Source: Limnanthes douglasii subsp. nivea
Lineage: Eukaryota > Streptophyta > Magnoliopsida > Brassicales > Limnanthaceae
Length of the DNA stretch: 64,000 nt
Assembly (NCBI GenBank): GCA_036936605.1
Contig: JAUPFV010000005.1
Location: 229,553,770 to 229,617,769 of the forward strand
Direction of reading: 5' to 3'
Part shown: one piece after another, positions 34,475 to 46,249 of the stretch
Numbering within the stretch: position 1 is the stretch's first letter
How the letters are laid out: each line of letters begins with the position of its first letter
Notes under the pieces: model-generated
Database searches by the model: none
Told to the model about the DNA's origin: nothing
What the model saw: only the letters and a program-made list of their open reading frames with translations
Program-made: the position numbers and the translations under genes

Positions 34475-35477
34475 TTGCATGATGGTGAGGGATCAGCCCA
34501 TTGTGGATTCAGAACTTTAACAAGAAGAGTTTTACTGTCCGGTTACTATAGGCCATCTATCATGAAAGATGCGAAGGAATTGGTAAGAAGGTATGACCCA
34601 TGCCAGAGGTACATCAATGAAATTCATGTCCCAACCATTCCTTTAGAGTCAATTTATGAGCCTATTCCTTGCTCGATGAGGGTTGGATTTAGTAGGGCCT
34701 CTCCTTGTGGCGTCCGGAGGACGCAAAACTATAATTGTGGCCATAGACTACTTCTCGAAGTGGATTGAAGCAGCCCCTCTAGCAGGGACAACATCAAAAG
34801 CTGTTATAAAATTCATTCTATCCAACATCTGTTGCAGATTTGGTGTCCCACAAAAGATAACAACAAACAATGGGCCACAGTTCGACAATAGGGAAATGGA
34901 GAGCTTCTGTGCCTCAAGGGGTATACAACATTGCTTCTCTTCGCCTTTCCACCCACAAGCAAATGGGCAAGTTGAAGTGGCTAATAGAACTATACTGTCC
35001 GGTTTAAAGAAGAATTTGGAAGGGGCTGCTGGGAAGTGGCCTAGTTATTTACAAGAAGTCTTGTGGGCCTACCGGACAACACCTGGGGCTGCAACACAAG
35101 AGTCACCCTTTGCTTTGGTCTATGGGATGGATGCAGTAGCTCCCATAGAAGCAACTCTCCCGTCATTTCGTGTTCACAACTTCTCCGAACATGCTAACGA
35201 GGTGGCAATCAGAGGTCAACTTGATTTGATAGAAGAAAGACGAGTTAAAGCTCACCTTAGAGTTGCACACTATCAGGTCTTGATGAGAAGCAGGTTTGCT
35301 TTCCAAGTTAAAAGAAGAGATTTCCAACCAGGGTACAAAGTATTAAGGAAAGTCTTCTTACACACTAAAGAAAAGCTGTTCGGAAAGTTGGCCCCAACTT
35401 GGAAAGGTCCGTATATGGTTGTTGAAAGAATTAAACTGGAACATATTGGTTGGAGGACAAAGATGGAAGAGTTTTGA
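34475..35477 (+). pseudogene. int: Tat A integrase, frameshifted
   Basis: The zinc finger starts LHDGEGSAHCGF but reads RRYDPC where Tat B has RRCDPC, so one metal-binding Cys is lost. A 2-base deletion near 34671 moves the core into another frame, which then reads LDLVGPL, KITTNNGPQFDN and NGQVEVANRT. The second catalytic Asp (DNGPQ in Tat B) is Asn here. A further 1-base deletion near 35437 destroys the C-terminal end. No chromodomain. Confidence 0.9.
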
Positions 35478-36004
35478 CTCATCCTTGGAATATCGAGCAT
35501 CTCCGGATGTACTTGGAGTAGCATTTGTAAAATATTTACTTGTTTAGACATCCATGTAAATATTTGGGGGCATACTCTTTCCTCCTTGGTGGCACAGGGA
35601 GGTTTTAATGAGGTGTCCGGGCTTTTGAATAGAATTTGATGTCTTCTTAAAAATTTTCCAAGTGTTTTAAGTTTTTTCCTTTGTCACACTATCCGGATTG
35701 AAATAACTAAGGGCTATTTAAACTCTAGCCGGAGAACTTAAACACTCTCACTATGAAATAACTAAAGGCTATTTAAACTCTAGCCAACAAAATTGGAACA
35801 GACTATGAAAGAAGATGAGAATTGCATGAAACAAAGATATTCATTAAAATAACTTAAAGTGCCTTGGCCTTCCAAGGACTTTTCAAATTGTCAAAAACAG
35901 AACAGAAAACCTATCCGGTCAGTTTCCGGACACGATTACAAAAAAGAATGCCTTGGCCTTCCAAGGACTTTAGTTTGGATACTAAGTAAAAACTGAATCA
36001 TAAA
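35478..36004. repeat. Convergent 3' interval between pol and the antisense gene (Tat A)
   Basis: It holds two pairs of direct repeats. One is a 31-base unit (gaaataactaagggctattt...) at 35700-35730 and 35755-35785. The other is GCCTTGGCCTTCCAAGGA at 35861-35878 and 35950-35967, each containing the hairpin CCTTGG-CCTT-CCAAGG. The same repeats occur in Tat B (52689-53167). Both transcription units must end here. Confidence 0.7.
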
Positions 36005-38944
36005 TTAAGGCTGAGCCTTAGAAGATGGCTCACCTTCATCTTTCTTTTCCTTCCCTTTGAAATCACCCTTCTCTTCGCCAGGTTTCTCCCCGGTGTGTTC
36101 TTCGTCATCTGAGGAATCACTAGAGTAGTCATACCTGTCGCCTTCAGCCATCGTATGATACGGGAGGTCTTCAGGCTCAACATGAAGCCATAAATCCCCC
36201 AGGTTCTTCTTCAGAAACTTCTCATGGAAGAGTAGGACCATGTCAGACTTCACCTTGGCATACATCTCCTCCTGAGTGTCGATCACATTATTGGCATAAG
36301 CATAGATCTTGGCTTTAATCTTGGCCTCCTGCTCCTTTAGCAAAGTCGCTTTCTCCTCGGCAGCCTTAGACACTGCATTCTCAAGAGCGATTTTATCATT
36401 AGTCAGGTTGGTGATGATTTGATCCTTAGCTTTGGATTCTCCCTTTGAGGTGGTAAGGTCTTTCTCCAGACCGGACAGCTTCTCCCGGAGCTCTCTAATG
36501 GTGTCCTCTAAAGTGGAGACTTTTGTGGTACTTGCCTCTTGCTTTCTCTTCAACTCCTCGGTTTCCTCCTTTAAAATGTCAGCATTGGAAGTGGCAGTGC
36601 GAAGGTCATCGGACAGCCTCTCTTTGTCAGACTTGAGATCTTTGATGATATCGGCCTGGTTTCGGACTTGTTTCTCTAACACAAGTACAGGCTGAACGTT
36701 GCTTAACAAAGAGTGGGCTATGGGATCCCTTTCACTAGAAACGATAAAAGTCTTACCATTAAAAGTGACCGTGTTGGAGGTGCTTGGAGGAAGGTAAGGC
36801 CCGACAAAGTCATCTCTGGGAAGATTGAGGAAGTATTCACCAAGCTCACCAAGACCGGTGATGTCTACTCCATCAATATTGATACCTCCCCCCTCAACCT
36901 CATCGGTATGAAAGTCACCCGGAATCTCCTCGACATGCGTTGGGTCAGTAGGATCAGCTTGGAGAGAAGGCTCCGGAGCCCGGAGAGAAAGCTCGTCTCC
37001 CTTAGAAGTCTTTTTCTTCTTTACCTCCCGGTCTGTGATTTCGCTTCCCTGTTTACGATTTCTCTTGGAAGCCCTTGGAGGTTTTGGGAGGTTCGCTTCT
37101 TGCTTTTCAGTCTCTTGCTCCACCACTTCCAAAAGAGCAGCATCGATTTGGCTCTGCGCTGGCCCCTCCGGGTCTATTGGAGCATCCTTCTGTGCATCAG
37201 CAGGGTTAACACCACCCACCACCTTCTTGCCTTTCATTTTGCTCGGGGCTTTGGCCCAACCTGGCAGGAAGAGTGTCCCATCTGGTTCATGGGTCCTCTT
37301 AAGCACAACATCCGGATGAGGCTGAGTGGTGATCTCCTCCCAAGTCAAGTCTCTCCGACCTGTGGTGTTCCACAAGTGAGACCTTTCCAAGTTGACACTG
37401 GTAAAATCAGCATGGAATCAGTTCCCCCACTTCTCCGCAGCCCAAGAATTGATCTTGGAGCAAGTAGCCTGCCCGGCTTTCTGATAGTCACTGAACTCCT
37501 TGGGCAGTACTGCCAAGGCAGAAGTGAGACCCATTAGTTCGAACTACTTTAAAAAAAAACAAAAGAATAAAGTGGAAGACTTACAATCACTCCTCCACCT
37601 GCTTCTGAGAAGGCTTGGGTTCTCTCCAGACTTGATTTTTCTTCCATTCTCCCAAGCACCACTAACGAATAGGAACTGGGTCCTCCAATTCCTCTCCGCC
37701 TCCAACAAATCATCAACAGCCTTGAAGTCATCCCCCATATTGAAATGGTAAAAGGGGATGTTGGGGTTTCTGCACAGACTGGCCACAGCAGCAAACTCCT
37801 CCATTGGCAGAGGAATCCCGGAGAGCCTTGAGGCCATGATGCAGGCCATGAGGGTATATCAGGCATTGGGGCTCAGCTGGCTCGGATAGAGTTTTATCAG
37901 ATGGAAGTATCTGACATTCTCTGGGTCTAAAGGGAATCTGAGTCCCCAGTTGAATAGCTCCGTGAACATGACAAATTCGCTCAATTTGCAGTCCATAAGA
38001 GTCTCCGGGTGTATGGGGATCCTGATCTTCACATTCTCTGGTATTCCCCATTTTGTACGCATCTGGCCCAGCTCAGCTGTGTAGATGAACGCGTAGTTGA
38101 TTTTCTGCAGGGCGAGGAGATAATTAACGCCGACCTTGTGAAAACAAGGCCTCACTCTTCCCTCGAGGCTCTCCGGCAGATCCGGATGCCTCAAATACAA
38201 TTTTTCTTTGCCTTTGTCCTTCTTGGCAACTATTGCACTACTAGTCTGACCGGAGGGCTCAGACTCAAATGGAGCCTCTTCAACAGAGTCCTCCATAACT
38301 TCCTCCATAATTGTTGAAGGGATTTCAGCAGCAGTTGTGGGGGGAGGGTTCAAACTTGACTCAACCTTGTCTCCAGACTGCTGGGCCTCTGTGTTCTTTT
38401 GGCTTCTGGCCTCCGGTAGAGTATCCGGAGCAGGTGCTTCTCTTTGAAGACTTGGACTGGTGCCCTCCGGACCGGACAGTCTGTCCTTAGGGGCTCTAAT
38501 AGGCACCTCTGACCCGGTGCTGCTGTCTTTTTCCCCCGACTTTGAGGGAGTGTTTTTAGACTCGTGGCCTCTAACTAACCGGCCTTTCCTCCTATCGACT
38601 AGCTTCTCAGGGGAGTGCTCCGTATCCGACCCCATAGCTATGAAGGGTGAGGGTTTTTTGAGGCTAGTAGCTGTTACTCCTGGCTCGACAGTAGGCTCTG
38701 ATTCCTGAACTGAGGAACCAGAGATAATGGGGGAAAGGTTGGTTTGAAATAGTTTTCTAGGCTTAGTGCCTTTAGAAGAAGAAGAGCCTTGATCTGACTC
38801 TGTGGCAGAGGTGATTGGTCTATCGACAGGCGAAGTGGGTAACCCTACCGCAATTCGTCTTTCTCTTTCTACTTTTTGAGCCTTCTCTAACTCAGAAAGG
38901 TTGAGCCACCCGACTTTGACCAGAGCGTTCCTCGCTGTAAACAT
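36005..38944 (-). pseudogene. Tat A antisense gene, two exons (gypsy-type transposon protein)
   Basis: Exon 1 is 38944-37585 and exon 2 is 37509-36005. They are joined across a 75-base GT-AG intron (37584-37510). The product would be about 950 residues. It has a Ser/Pro-rich N-terminus (MFTARNALVKVGWLNLSELE), then a central domain with MFTELFNWGLRFPLDPE and CIMASRLSGIPLPM that resembles the plant putative gypsy-type transposon domain (Transposase_28, PF04195). Basic KKKT/KRNRKQ patches like nuclear signals follow, then a long coiled coil (about 36700-36300), ending in an acidic tail. Two nonsense changes break it: TGA at 37859-37861 (Trp in Tat B) and TGA near 37417 (Arg in Tat B). Antisense extra genes are known in Tat elements; the function is unknown. 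Confidence 0.85.
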
Positions 38945-39043
38945 AAACTATCGAACAAAGTTTTTTCTTTAGAGAGAGAGAGCTTTGGGAAATTTTGCAG
39001 AGTAAATGTGAAAGAGATGGTAAAACAGTAGAAAGTGAGTTTG

Positions 39044-39223
39044 TATTTATAGTAAATCTGAAAAAAGAAGTTGATTCCTAGGACAATTCGAAAAGATTGG
39101 TAATGATTAAAGACGGCGCTGATGTCATCACCTTTAATTAAGAGGTTGCTTTTAGAAGAAGGTGGGTTCGAAATTCAAGGTGAAAAAACGGCTGAAGCAA
39201 CCAATCAGAGAGCGACACGTGTC
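39044..39223 (-). promoter_or_regulatory. Promoter of the Tat A antisense gene
   Basis: Read on the minus strand it contains a G-box palindrome GACACGTGTC (39214-39223), an ATTGG/CCAAT box (39201-39205), a TGACATCA motif and TATAAATA (39044-39051), about 100 bases before the ATG. Every motif is matched in Tat B. Confidence 0.7.
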
Positions 39224-39375
39224 CCACGAACTCTGGCAAAAACCGTTTTGAATTCGTGAAGCTTTATCAGTCTGGATAAACCCATAGCCCAAATTGACAG
39301 ACCTGTCCGGATTAAAACTACCCCTGATGTCGGACTGTTTTTCAGGTTTTTGACAAGAGTATTTGCACAAACACC

Positions 39376-39390
39376 TAAAAAAGGGGCTCT
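39376..39390 (+). other. Tat A polypurine tract
   Basis: AAAAAAGGGGCTC directly precedes the 3' LTR. The corresponding tract in Tat B reads AAAAAAAGGGCTCC. Confidence 0.7.
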
Positions 39391-39798
39391 TAATGAGTCC
39401 GAATTCTGCATGCTCCCCGGAGAAGGACATATCGGTCTAAGCTCTCCGGACCGGACAGATCACTTCGAACACTTAGCCCAAAGGACTGTTCGAACTATGA
39501 CAAAAGTACTAAAAAACCTAAACACTACTTGACTAAGCTACTTGCTCTCCTACTTAAAGCTCATGGGTCTTTGAACATGACCCGGGTCCATTTAACATGA
39601 CCTGAAAGCCCATAAGGGCCCAAACATGAGGGTATAAATACCCAACCACCTGCATTAAGTGTGGGTAATGAGAATTAACTGCTACCAGCCATCTTAATTA
39701 TCTCTTTACTCTCTACACTAAAAATAAAACACTCACATACTACTATTAAACACCAAACAAATTACAAGCCTACCCTTAGGCGATAATTATCACCACCA
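39391..39798 (+). repeat. Tat A 3' LTR
   Basis: 408 bp, starting TAATGAG (TGATGAG in the 5' LTR) and ending CACCACCA, followed by AGTTT. About 12 substitutions separate it from the 5' LTR. Confidence 0.95.
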
Positions 39799-42700
39799 AG
39801 TTTGATATTCAATTTTTTTTATTATGGTTTGACTCATTCTTGTAAATGTTATGAAAATAGTTTTTTCATTATTAATAACTTGACCATATCTTTCTTAATA
39901 GTGTATGAGGAACTTGTTAATGTTGTTAATACTTGAGGATGACCCATTTAAGAAGATAACAAAGTCATCAGCTAAAGCCAAGAAAGGTAGCAATAAATAT
40001 TCTATCCTTGAATCTCATACTTATGTTTTCTTCAAATATCTTCTTAATATCTCTTATTAGATATTCCTTCGCAATGATAAATAGACTAGAAGAGACAAGA
40101 TCTCATTGTATAATACCCTTATTTGATTTAAAACATTTCATAAGTTCACCATTAATAATGACATAAAACCAAAAATCATTAATAAAAGTGTTAATTCTAT
40201 CAATAAACCTTATGTCAAATCCAAAGGTGTTTAATTTTCTAAGTATAAAGGTAAATGGAATTATGTCAAATGCTTTCGACATGTCGATTTTAATCATCAA
40301 GTTACCTCATCCATGTTTTTTGTTTAATTCATAAACCATCTCTTGAGTTAAAAGAATATTATCATGGATGTTCCTTCCACTGATAAACCCATTTTATTAT
40401 TCAGATATGATCTTGGGAATAATTATAAACCGTCTTTCATTCAAGATTTTGGGTATAATTCCGTTAAATACATTACATAAACTTATTGTCCTAAAGTCGT
40501 TCCATGTTCTAGGAGAATCATTCTTAGGAATTAGGTAAGTAGTTGTTGCATGGATACTATAAGGCACCTTATGGCCATTAAAAATGCCACTAGTATAGTA
40601 CTACTATCCTTAGCTATAATAGTGCAACGATGTTGGAATTGTTTTTGTTTTAAAACCATTCACTTCCCCCTGTACTATTACAGTTTAATGATTTGAATGA
40701 GTATGAAATCTCCTCTTATGTAGGTAATGCTATTTTTTTATTGTTATCTAATTTAGTAACAATATTATATATGCTATTTTGAAGGTAATCAAGCTCTGTA
40801 AGATTAGGTTCCTCAAATAGTAATGACTTAAACTAATTCTTCTGCAGATCTACCAATTGCCTACTATTCTACAATCCATTTTTTGCCATAAAATATATTG
40901 TGTATCCTGTTATTTTTCCATTTCTTTTTTACATAGTTTTGAAAACTTGCAGTTTTTTTATCCCTTTCTCTTATCCAATTAGTACAATATTTATGTTCCC
41001 CGTAGGTCTCTTCTCTAACTGAGAACTGAAGATGATTGTATTTTTGGATAACTTGATTTTATCATCAATACTCTTATTTTGTTCAAAGCAGTTTTCTAAA
41101 AAACTTATCTCCTCCTCTGCTTGAGAAATGCCATCAAACACGTTGCCAAAGACTTCTTTGTTCCATATCTTGAGTTTAGTCTTTAATATTTTAGGTTTCT
41201 GCTAAAATACTTGAATAATGGAGCTTCATAGTTCTTCATTCCAACTTTTCTCATCAATTTTTAAGAAGTCAGGGTGGAGTGTCAATATAATCTGGAATTT
41301 AAAAGAGGTTCTAACTTTATTGATAGAATGAGAGCTTTTAATACATAATGGGGTATGGTCAGATCTTATACTAGAAAAATATTTGACAAAGGTGTTTTCA
41401 AAGTAGTTTGCACATTCAGTGTTACATAACACTATCTCTAGACACTTTCATTTGTGATTATTTTTTCAAGTATATTTTGATCCATTGAAACCTGCATCTT
41501 CAAGATGCCATTCATTAATGACATTATTAAAATCATAAATATTAGCAAAGAGTTGAGTAATATAATTATTCTTAAGAGTTTGTGATTGCATTAAAATTAC
41601 TCATAACTATCCATTCTCTTGAATAAACAGCTACCTCTCTTAAGTTGTCCCATAATTCTTTATTTTGCTCCATTTATATTTTGTTTAAACAACTGATATA
41701 TAAAAGTACTTATCCAAAGAAATGTGCCTAACTTTAAGGTGAATCATTTGATATTTATTTGCAACAATTTCTACTGTGAAATCATCTTTCCAGAATAGCC
41801 AAATCTTGTTATGAATGTTAATAATATTAGCATAAAAATCAAGCAGCCCATCAATCATATCTAAGTTGCCACCAACAATGGTAGGCACTTGAATTTATAG
41901 AAAATAAGTATTTACAGTCCTAATGATAGATTTAAGTCTTATTTTAAATATTTTATTTACAATCGTTTTTATATTCCAACACAGTAGTGAAATAGTCATT
42001 GTATAGAGCTACAGGTACGCCTGGCAGACCCTTTGAAGTATAATGTTTTGGTAGATATTAGTCCTTTATAAGGTTTTAACTTGGTTTTTTTTTCATTTTC
42101 TTGCTCAATACATTTTAAAATGGATTTTTATCCTCTTTGTTACCCAAACTAAGAGAAAATGAGAGATTACATGTAAATCTTTGCTCTGGAGAATTTGAAT
42201 CTGTTTTTAAGGTTTCCAAATCATTATTATGAGTGAAGAGAGCTTATATTTCAATAGTTTGAAGAGCTTCAATGATATTTTCCCTAATATTAGTATTGTT
42301 ATTATCTTTATCCATTATGTTGTTGATCTCATTTTATTTCTACTCTTGATAAAATAAGGTTGATGAGAGTGAAAGTTTTGTTTAGTATCTGAACTATTAT
42401 CTGGACGGGAGTGAAATTTATGTTTAGTATCTGAACTATTATCTACACAGTCATGATTGCTTGAAGCCTTTAGCTTTTTTCCTATCATCTTTTCCAATTG
42501 ATGTAGATTCTTTTTGTTTGCTATCTAATCTGACTTGGTTATCATCCTTGATTATTATTGATTTTACGTTATGATCCTTTGTGATGTAGTGTTAATTTTT
42601 TTTTAATTAATGAAGATTTATTTTTTGAACATTTACATTATGGCTTTCTTTTGGTGACATATTTTTTCTACATTATGTTTGTTTACGTCCCATATGAAAC

Positions 42701-43260
42701 AGTTTGAGCAGTAGTGAGGCATTATATCATATCAGATCTTTTGCCAAAATCCTCCTGAACCTCCAAAACATATTTAAATCTTAGACTAAAGATTCTTAGA
42801 AATGTCTAAACTTATCCAAACCCTCAACAATTAAACATTTCTATGTTTTTCAAGAGAACCCATGCATCTAAGGGGTTTCCAATTGCCTTAGCTATAACCA
42901 CTATTGTAGCTTTGTTATGTATATAATTTGACATGTTAGGTAGGGTAGCCCATATCGGAGTTATTGGAGATTCAATCTTATAATGGGAGAAGGGTGTCCA
43001 TTCTAGAATTCTCATTGTATGTTGATCAATGGTCCATACATTTATTCTGTACAACTTCCTGATGTCTTCTAGTATATCCAACTCAATTAAAACGTGTCTT
43101 CGATCCCACAAGGTAAGAGTGGTCTTTCCTTTAAATCCAAATGTATCAAAGAATTTTTGAATCACTGACATTCGAGACCTACCATTCGAAAACTGACCTG
43201 ATAGTGTATGTTTTGAGTTTGATAACAATCTTTCTTTATCTTGTTCTAAGAATTGGATAG
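39799..43260 (-). mobile_element. LINE segment 1 of 3 (ORF1, endonuclease, RT)
   Basis: Minus-strand plant L1-type LINE. ORF1 is the frame at 42824-43228, with a DUF4283-like domain (LSGQFSNGRSRMSVIQKFFDTFGFKG ... NPLDAWVLLKNIE). The hinge has a 14-residue repeat (DNSSDTK..FHS). The endonuclease begins near 42000 (MTISLLCWN), and its SIRSDHTPLCI motif is at about 41350. RT contains LIPKNDSPRTW (about 40530), MMIKIDMSKAFD (about 40270-40300) and LPFLALADDFVIF (about 39950-39990). Tat A interrupts it right after the YADD-type box. Stops and frameshifts are frequent. Confidence 0.85.
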
Positions 43261-43280
43261 ATTTGAAATTATATTTTTCT

Positions 43281-43557
43281 TGTATAATTACCTTATAATT
43301 GGTTATTTCTTTCTTGATTAATTTAGTAAAATATGCGTAAGATTATTATTTTTTTAGTAATAATTACTTGTTGAGACTGCTACATGCTTTGCTTGTGAGG
43401 CTGCTGAGCAGAAAGTTTCTCAAAGGCAGGATTGTTCCTCAAAATTGGTATTTGATCCGCTGAATTTTCATTTACATGAATTTGTGAATCTTTCATTTGT
43501 AGAAGAGGTGGAAAATTGTCTTACTTGTTTGAAAAATTATGGTCTGAACTTTCACTT
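43281..43557 (+). repeat. 275-bp tandem repeat, unit 1
   Basis: The unit starts TGTATAATTACCTTATAATTGG and recurs at 43558. The plus-strand frame is open and protein-like through ETATCFACEAAEQKVSQ and LNFHLHEFVNLSFVEEVEN, preceded by a T-rich tract ending in TAG. This suggests an exon with its splice acceptor duplicated in tandem. The gene family is not recognised. Confidence 0.7.
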
Positions 43558-43835
43558 GTATAATTACCTTATAATTGGTTATTTCTTTCTTGATTTATTT
43601 AGTAAAATATGCGTAAAAATTTTTTTTGAGTAATAATTACTTGTTGAGACTGCTACATGCTTTGCTTGTGAGGCTGTTGAGCAGAAAGTTTCTCAAAGAC
43701 AGGATTGTTCCTCAAAATTGGTATTTGATCCGCTGAATTTTCATTTACATGAATTTGTGAATCATTCATTTGTAGAAGAGGTGGAAAATATTCTTACTTC
43801 TTTGAAAAATTATGGTCTGAATCTCTACTACTTTA
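43558..43835 (+). repeat. 275-bp tandem repeat, unit 2
   Basis: Second copy at an offset of 273-277 bases with few differences (NLSFVEEVENCLTCLK versus NHSFVEEVENILTSLK). The frame is open in both copies and runs on to 44014 here. Confidence 0.7.
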
Positions 43836-45179
43836 TTCAGTTTTCAATAGTTTTAATTTTGTTGTTTTTTAAATTCTATCGAACAAAGATCGTCGGAAGT
43901 TGTTTGATTAATAGAGTTTTGGATATCTTAAAACTGACAAAAATAATCCGTCTAGCTCGGATCCAACAATCTACAGTCCAAATACAATTCAATTTTCTAA
44001 ATTTCGAAAAGTGAGATCTTGAGTGATTTTTATATTCTCCATCTTCTTTCGGATACTGATAAATTTAGTGTACAAATTTTATTTTTTTATTACAAACTAA
44101 TCTTAATAAAATCGGAATACTAAAGACTCTCACCAAACTCTTAAAACTAGTATATATAGATATCAAAATCGACCACTTGTAAAAATTATCTAATCGATAA
44201 TGGATTCGAGATTCCGAAGTGTTTTCTATTACATTAAAAAAGTCGAATTAGTACATATAAATGCCTTTTGAGATTTGCTTTACAGTGTTGACTTTTTGCA
44301 CAATTAACTTCACTAAATATACAATGCTACTATTCCATCAGAATCCAGAAACAAGGTTACTTTATACGTTTACTTCTACTTGTGCATAATTTATTATCTT
44401 TTTCAATATCAGTAGTTTATTATTATTGTTCCTGTTCCAAAAGTCATTGGTTTAACAAAAAAAAAGTTGTTTCGGAACCGATATTCTTCCAAAAATATGA
44501 TATATATATTTATTATTAAGTTTTCATTTCTACTTTAAATAGTTTTCAATGAAAATTAATTTGACGAAAAGAGAAGTATCTTTACATAATCCAAATTAAT
44601 TATTTTTAATATCTACATGAGAAACTTAATATGAAATTTATTTGGGGTAAAATAATATTTTGAACTAATTCATTCGATATCTTTTCTTTGGATATCTTTT
44701 TTGAGGTTTTGAGTAAAACCAAGATGGTCACTTTTTTTGTTAAGTAGAAACTAATATAAAAATATATGGTAGGTAATTTATTTTCTTAACTAAAAGCATA
44801 ATTTTATTAAAATTGGAAGAATTATTGCTAAACCTTGAAAATTAGTGTTTATCTAAGGTCCACATTTTAACCTAAATACATATAATATAATTTCAGTTTA
44901 AAAAATTTAATTTTTGCGTTTTTAATTTCAAAACCCACTTCGAAGGGAAGCTTGCAAGCTTTGATTATAACAAGAGATGAACGAGATAATTGATTTGAGC
45001 TTGCTTAGACTGTGAAATGTAGTCTTATGAATTTTATTATTTTGATACTTTTATTTCCTTCCCGTGGGATGACTTTCGCTTCTAATTTTGTTTGTCTTGA
45101 GTGTTTTATCATCTTGTATCTTCAGCTCCGATGATGAGTTCCTCAAGTTCGCGAGTTTGTTGCTTCTTCAATAAAAAAA
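43836..45179. other. AT-rich DNA, no recognised gene
   Basis: Apart from the frame continuing to 44014 from the repeat, I see no coding sequence or element ends. Part of 45000-45180 may be decayed LINE 3' sequence. Confidence 0.4.
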
Positions 45180-45790
45180 TATTTCCTGCAATTTGTACTA
45201 TGTCAAATATTTCTACCTGCTAAAAAGGTTGTTAGTAGCATTTGTATACATATAGATTGATAGAGAAAAAAGGATGAGGAGAGTTGATGTTAATTAGTCT
45301 CTCTTATTGAGTCTACTGCAATACTGTCAAGAAGCAGAATTGCGCGCATGGGATTAGGTAGCTGATTTGTCTTGAGGTCTTGTTTGAATTTACACTTATG
45401 GGTCCATTTTGCGAGCCAGTCTATGCTGCATTCTGCTCACGGTAAATATGATAGATTCTCATTTCAAGAGAAATTAGCTTCCTACAACATTCCAAAAGAT
45501 ACTAATGGGTATTGAAATTGTTTAACATAGCTACTAAAGTTTGAAAGTATGTTTCCATGTCTACATTTCATAAATTAATACTATTAAATCTATATAAACC
45601 ATCTAGTAAAGCTCAACATTCAGCTATTAACGGAATCTGTTTACTATAGAGTCTTCCAATAACTGTAATTACATATCCTTGGTTGTTTCTTATAATGAAT
45701 ACTCCGCTTGATTCTTCATCATATGTACAAGAACCATTAATGTTCATCTTCAGTCTTTGAGCTGAGGGATGAGTCCATTTATAAATTGAA
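45180..45790 (-). mobile_element. LINE RNase H fragment
   Basis: On the minus strand it reads LKMNINGSCTYDEESSGV, then IIRNNQGYVITVIGRLYSKQIPLIAE and, further on, IYREQNAAIDWLAKWTHKCKFKQDL. This is the order of a plant LINE C-terminal RNase H. It resembles the RNase H at 15480-16006 but is a separate copy. Only the 3' end of the LINE is preserved. Confidence 0.75.
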
Positions 45791-46249
45791 ATCTTGTGGG
45801 GGTTCTTAAGGTGATTATAATAAACGTTTATATATTAAAATAATAGGCTGATACATGGTCCAATTCAGTTGTATCGTGCCCCAAACTTTCAATGGTCCAA
45901 AAGATACATCATGCACATACATAACAGTTGCAAATAAAACGGTGTAATTCTTAACAACCTGCGGAATATACAAAATAAACAAGCACATTGATTTATTGAA
46001 AAAATTAGGTTCTCTCAACTACATTGACAAATGTTAGCCAAGACCCCCAACGAAAAATAAATTCAATAAATATCTAAAGTTTATAATTAAGATTACTTTA
46101 GTCCTCGTATTAATAAGATTCATTATGTATAGACTTTTATTATAGAAACTATCCTCTCAAGTAGAGTATCGTATATGAAATAATGTTTAACCTCAATGCA
46201 ATTTTATTGTTAATCAAAAAATAGATTTTCACACAAATTCAGTGTACCC

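Larger units (their letters stand above)
29444..39798 (+). mobile_element. Tat A: Tat-lineage Ty3/gypsy element with antisense gene
   Basis: A 10.36-kb element with 408-bp LTRs and the target duplication AGTTT (29439-29443 and 39799-39803). The plus strand carries gag-protease, a TAG, RT with two RNase H domains, and integrase. The minus strand carries a two-exon antisense gene between pol and the 3' LTR. By eye the LTRs differ at about 12 of 408 positions (roughly 3%), so it is clearly older than the Athila. It cannot move by itself: pol has a stop and two frameshifts, and integrase residues are mutated. Confidence 0.97.

Noticed and set aside
36432..37537. Plus-strand frames opposite the Tat A antisense gene (including 274 codons at 36713-37537)
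   Set aside because: They mirror the coiled-coil and basic region of the minus-strand gene, and the Tat B equivalents are not conserved as protein.
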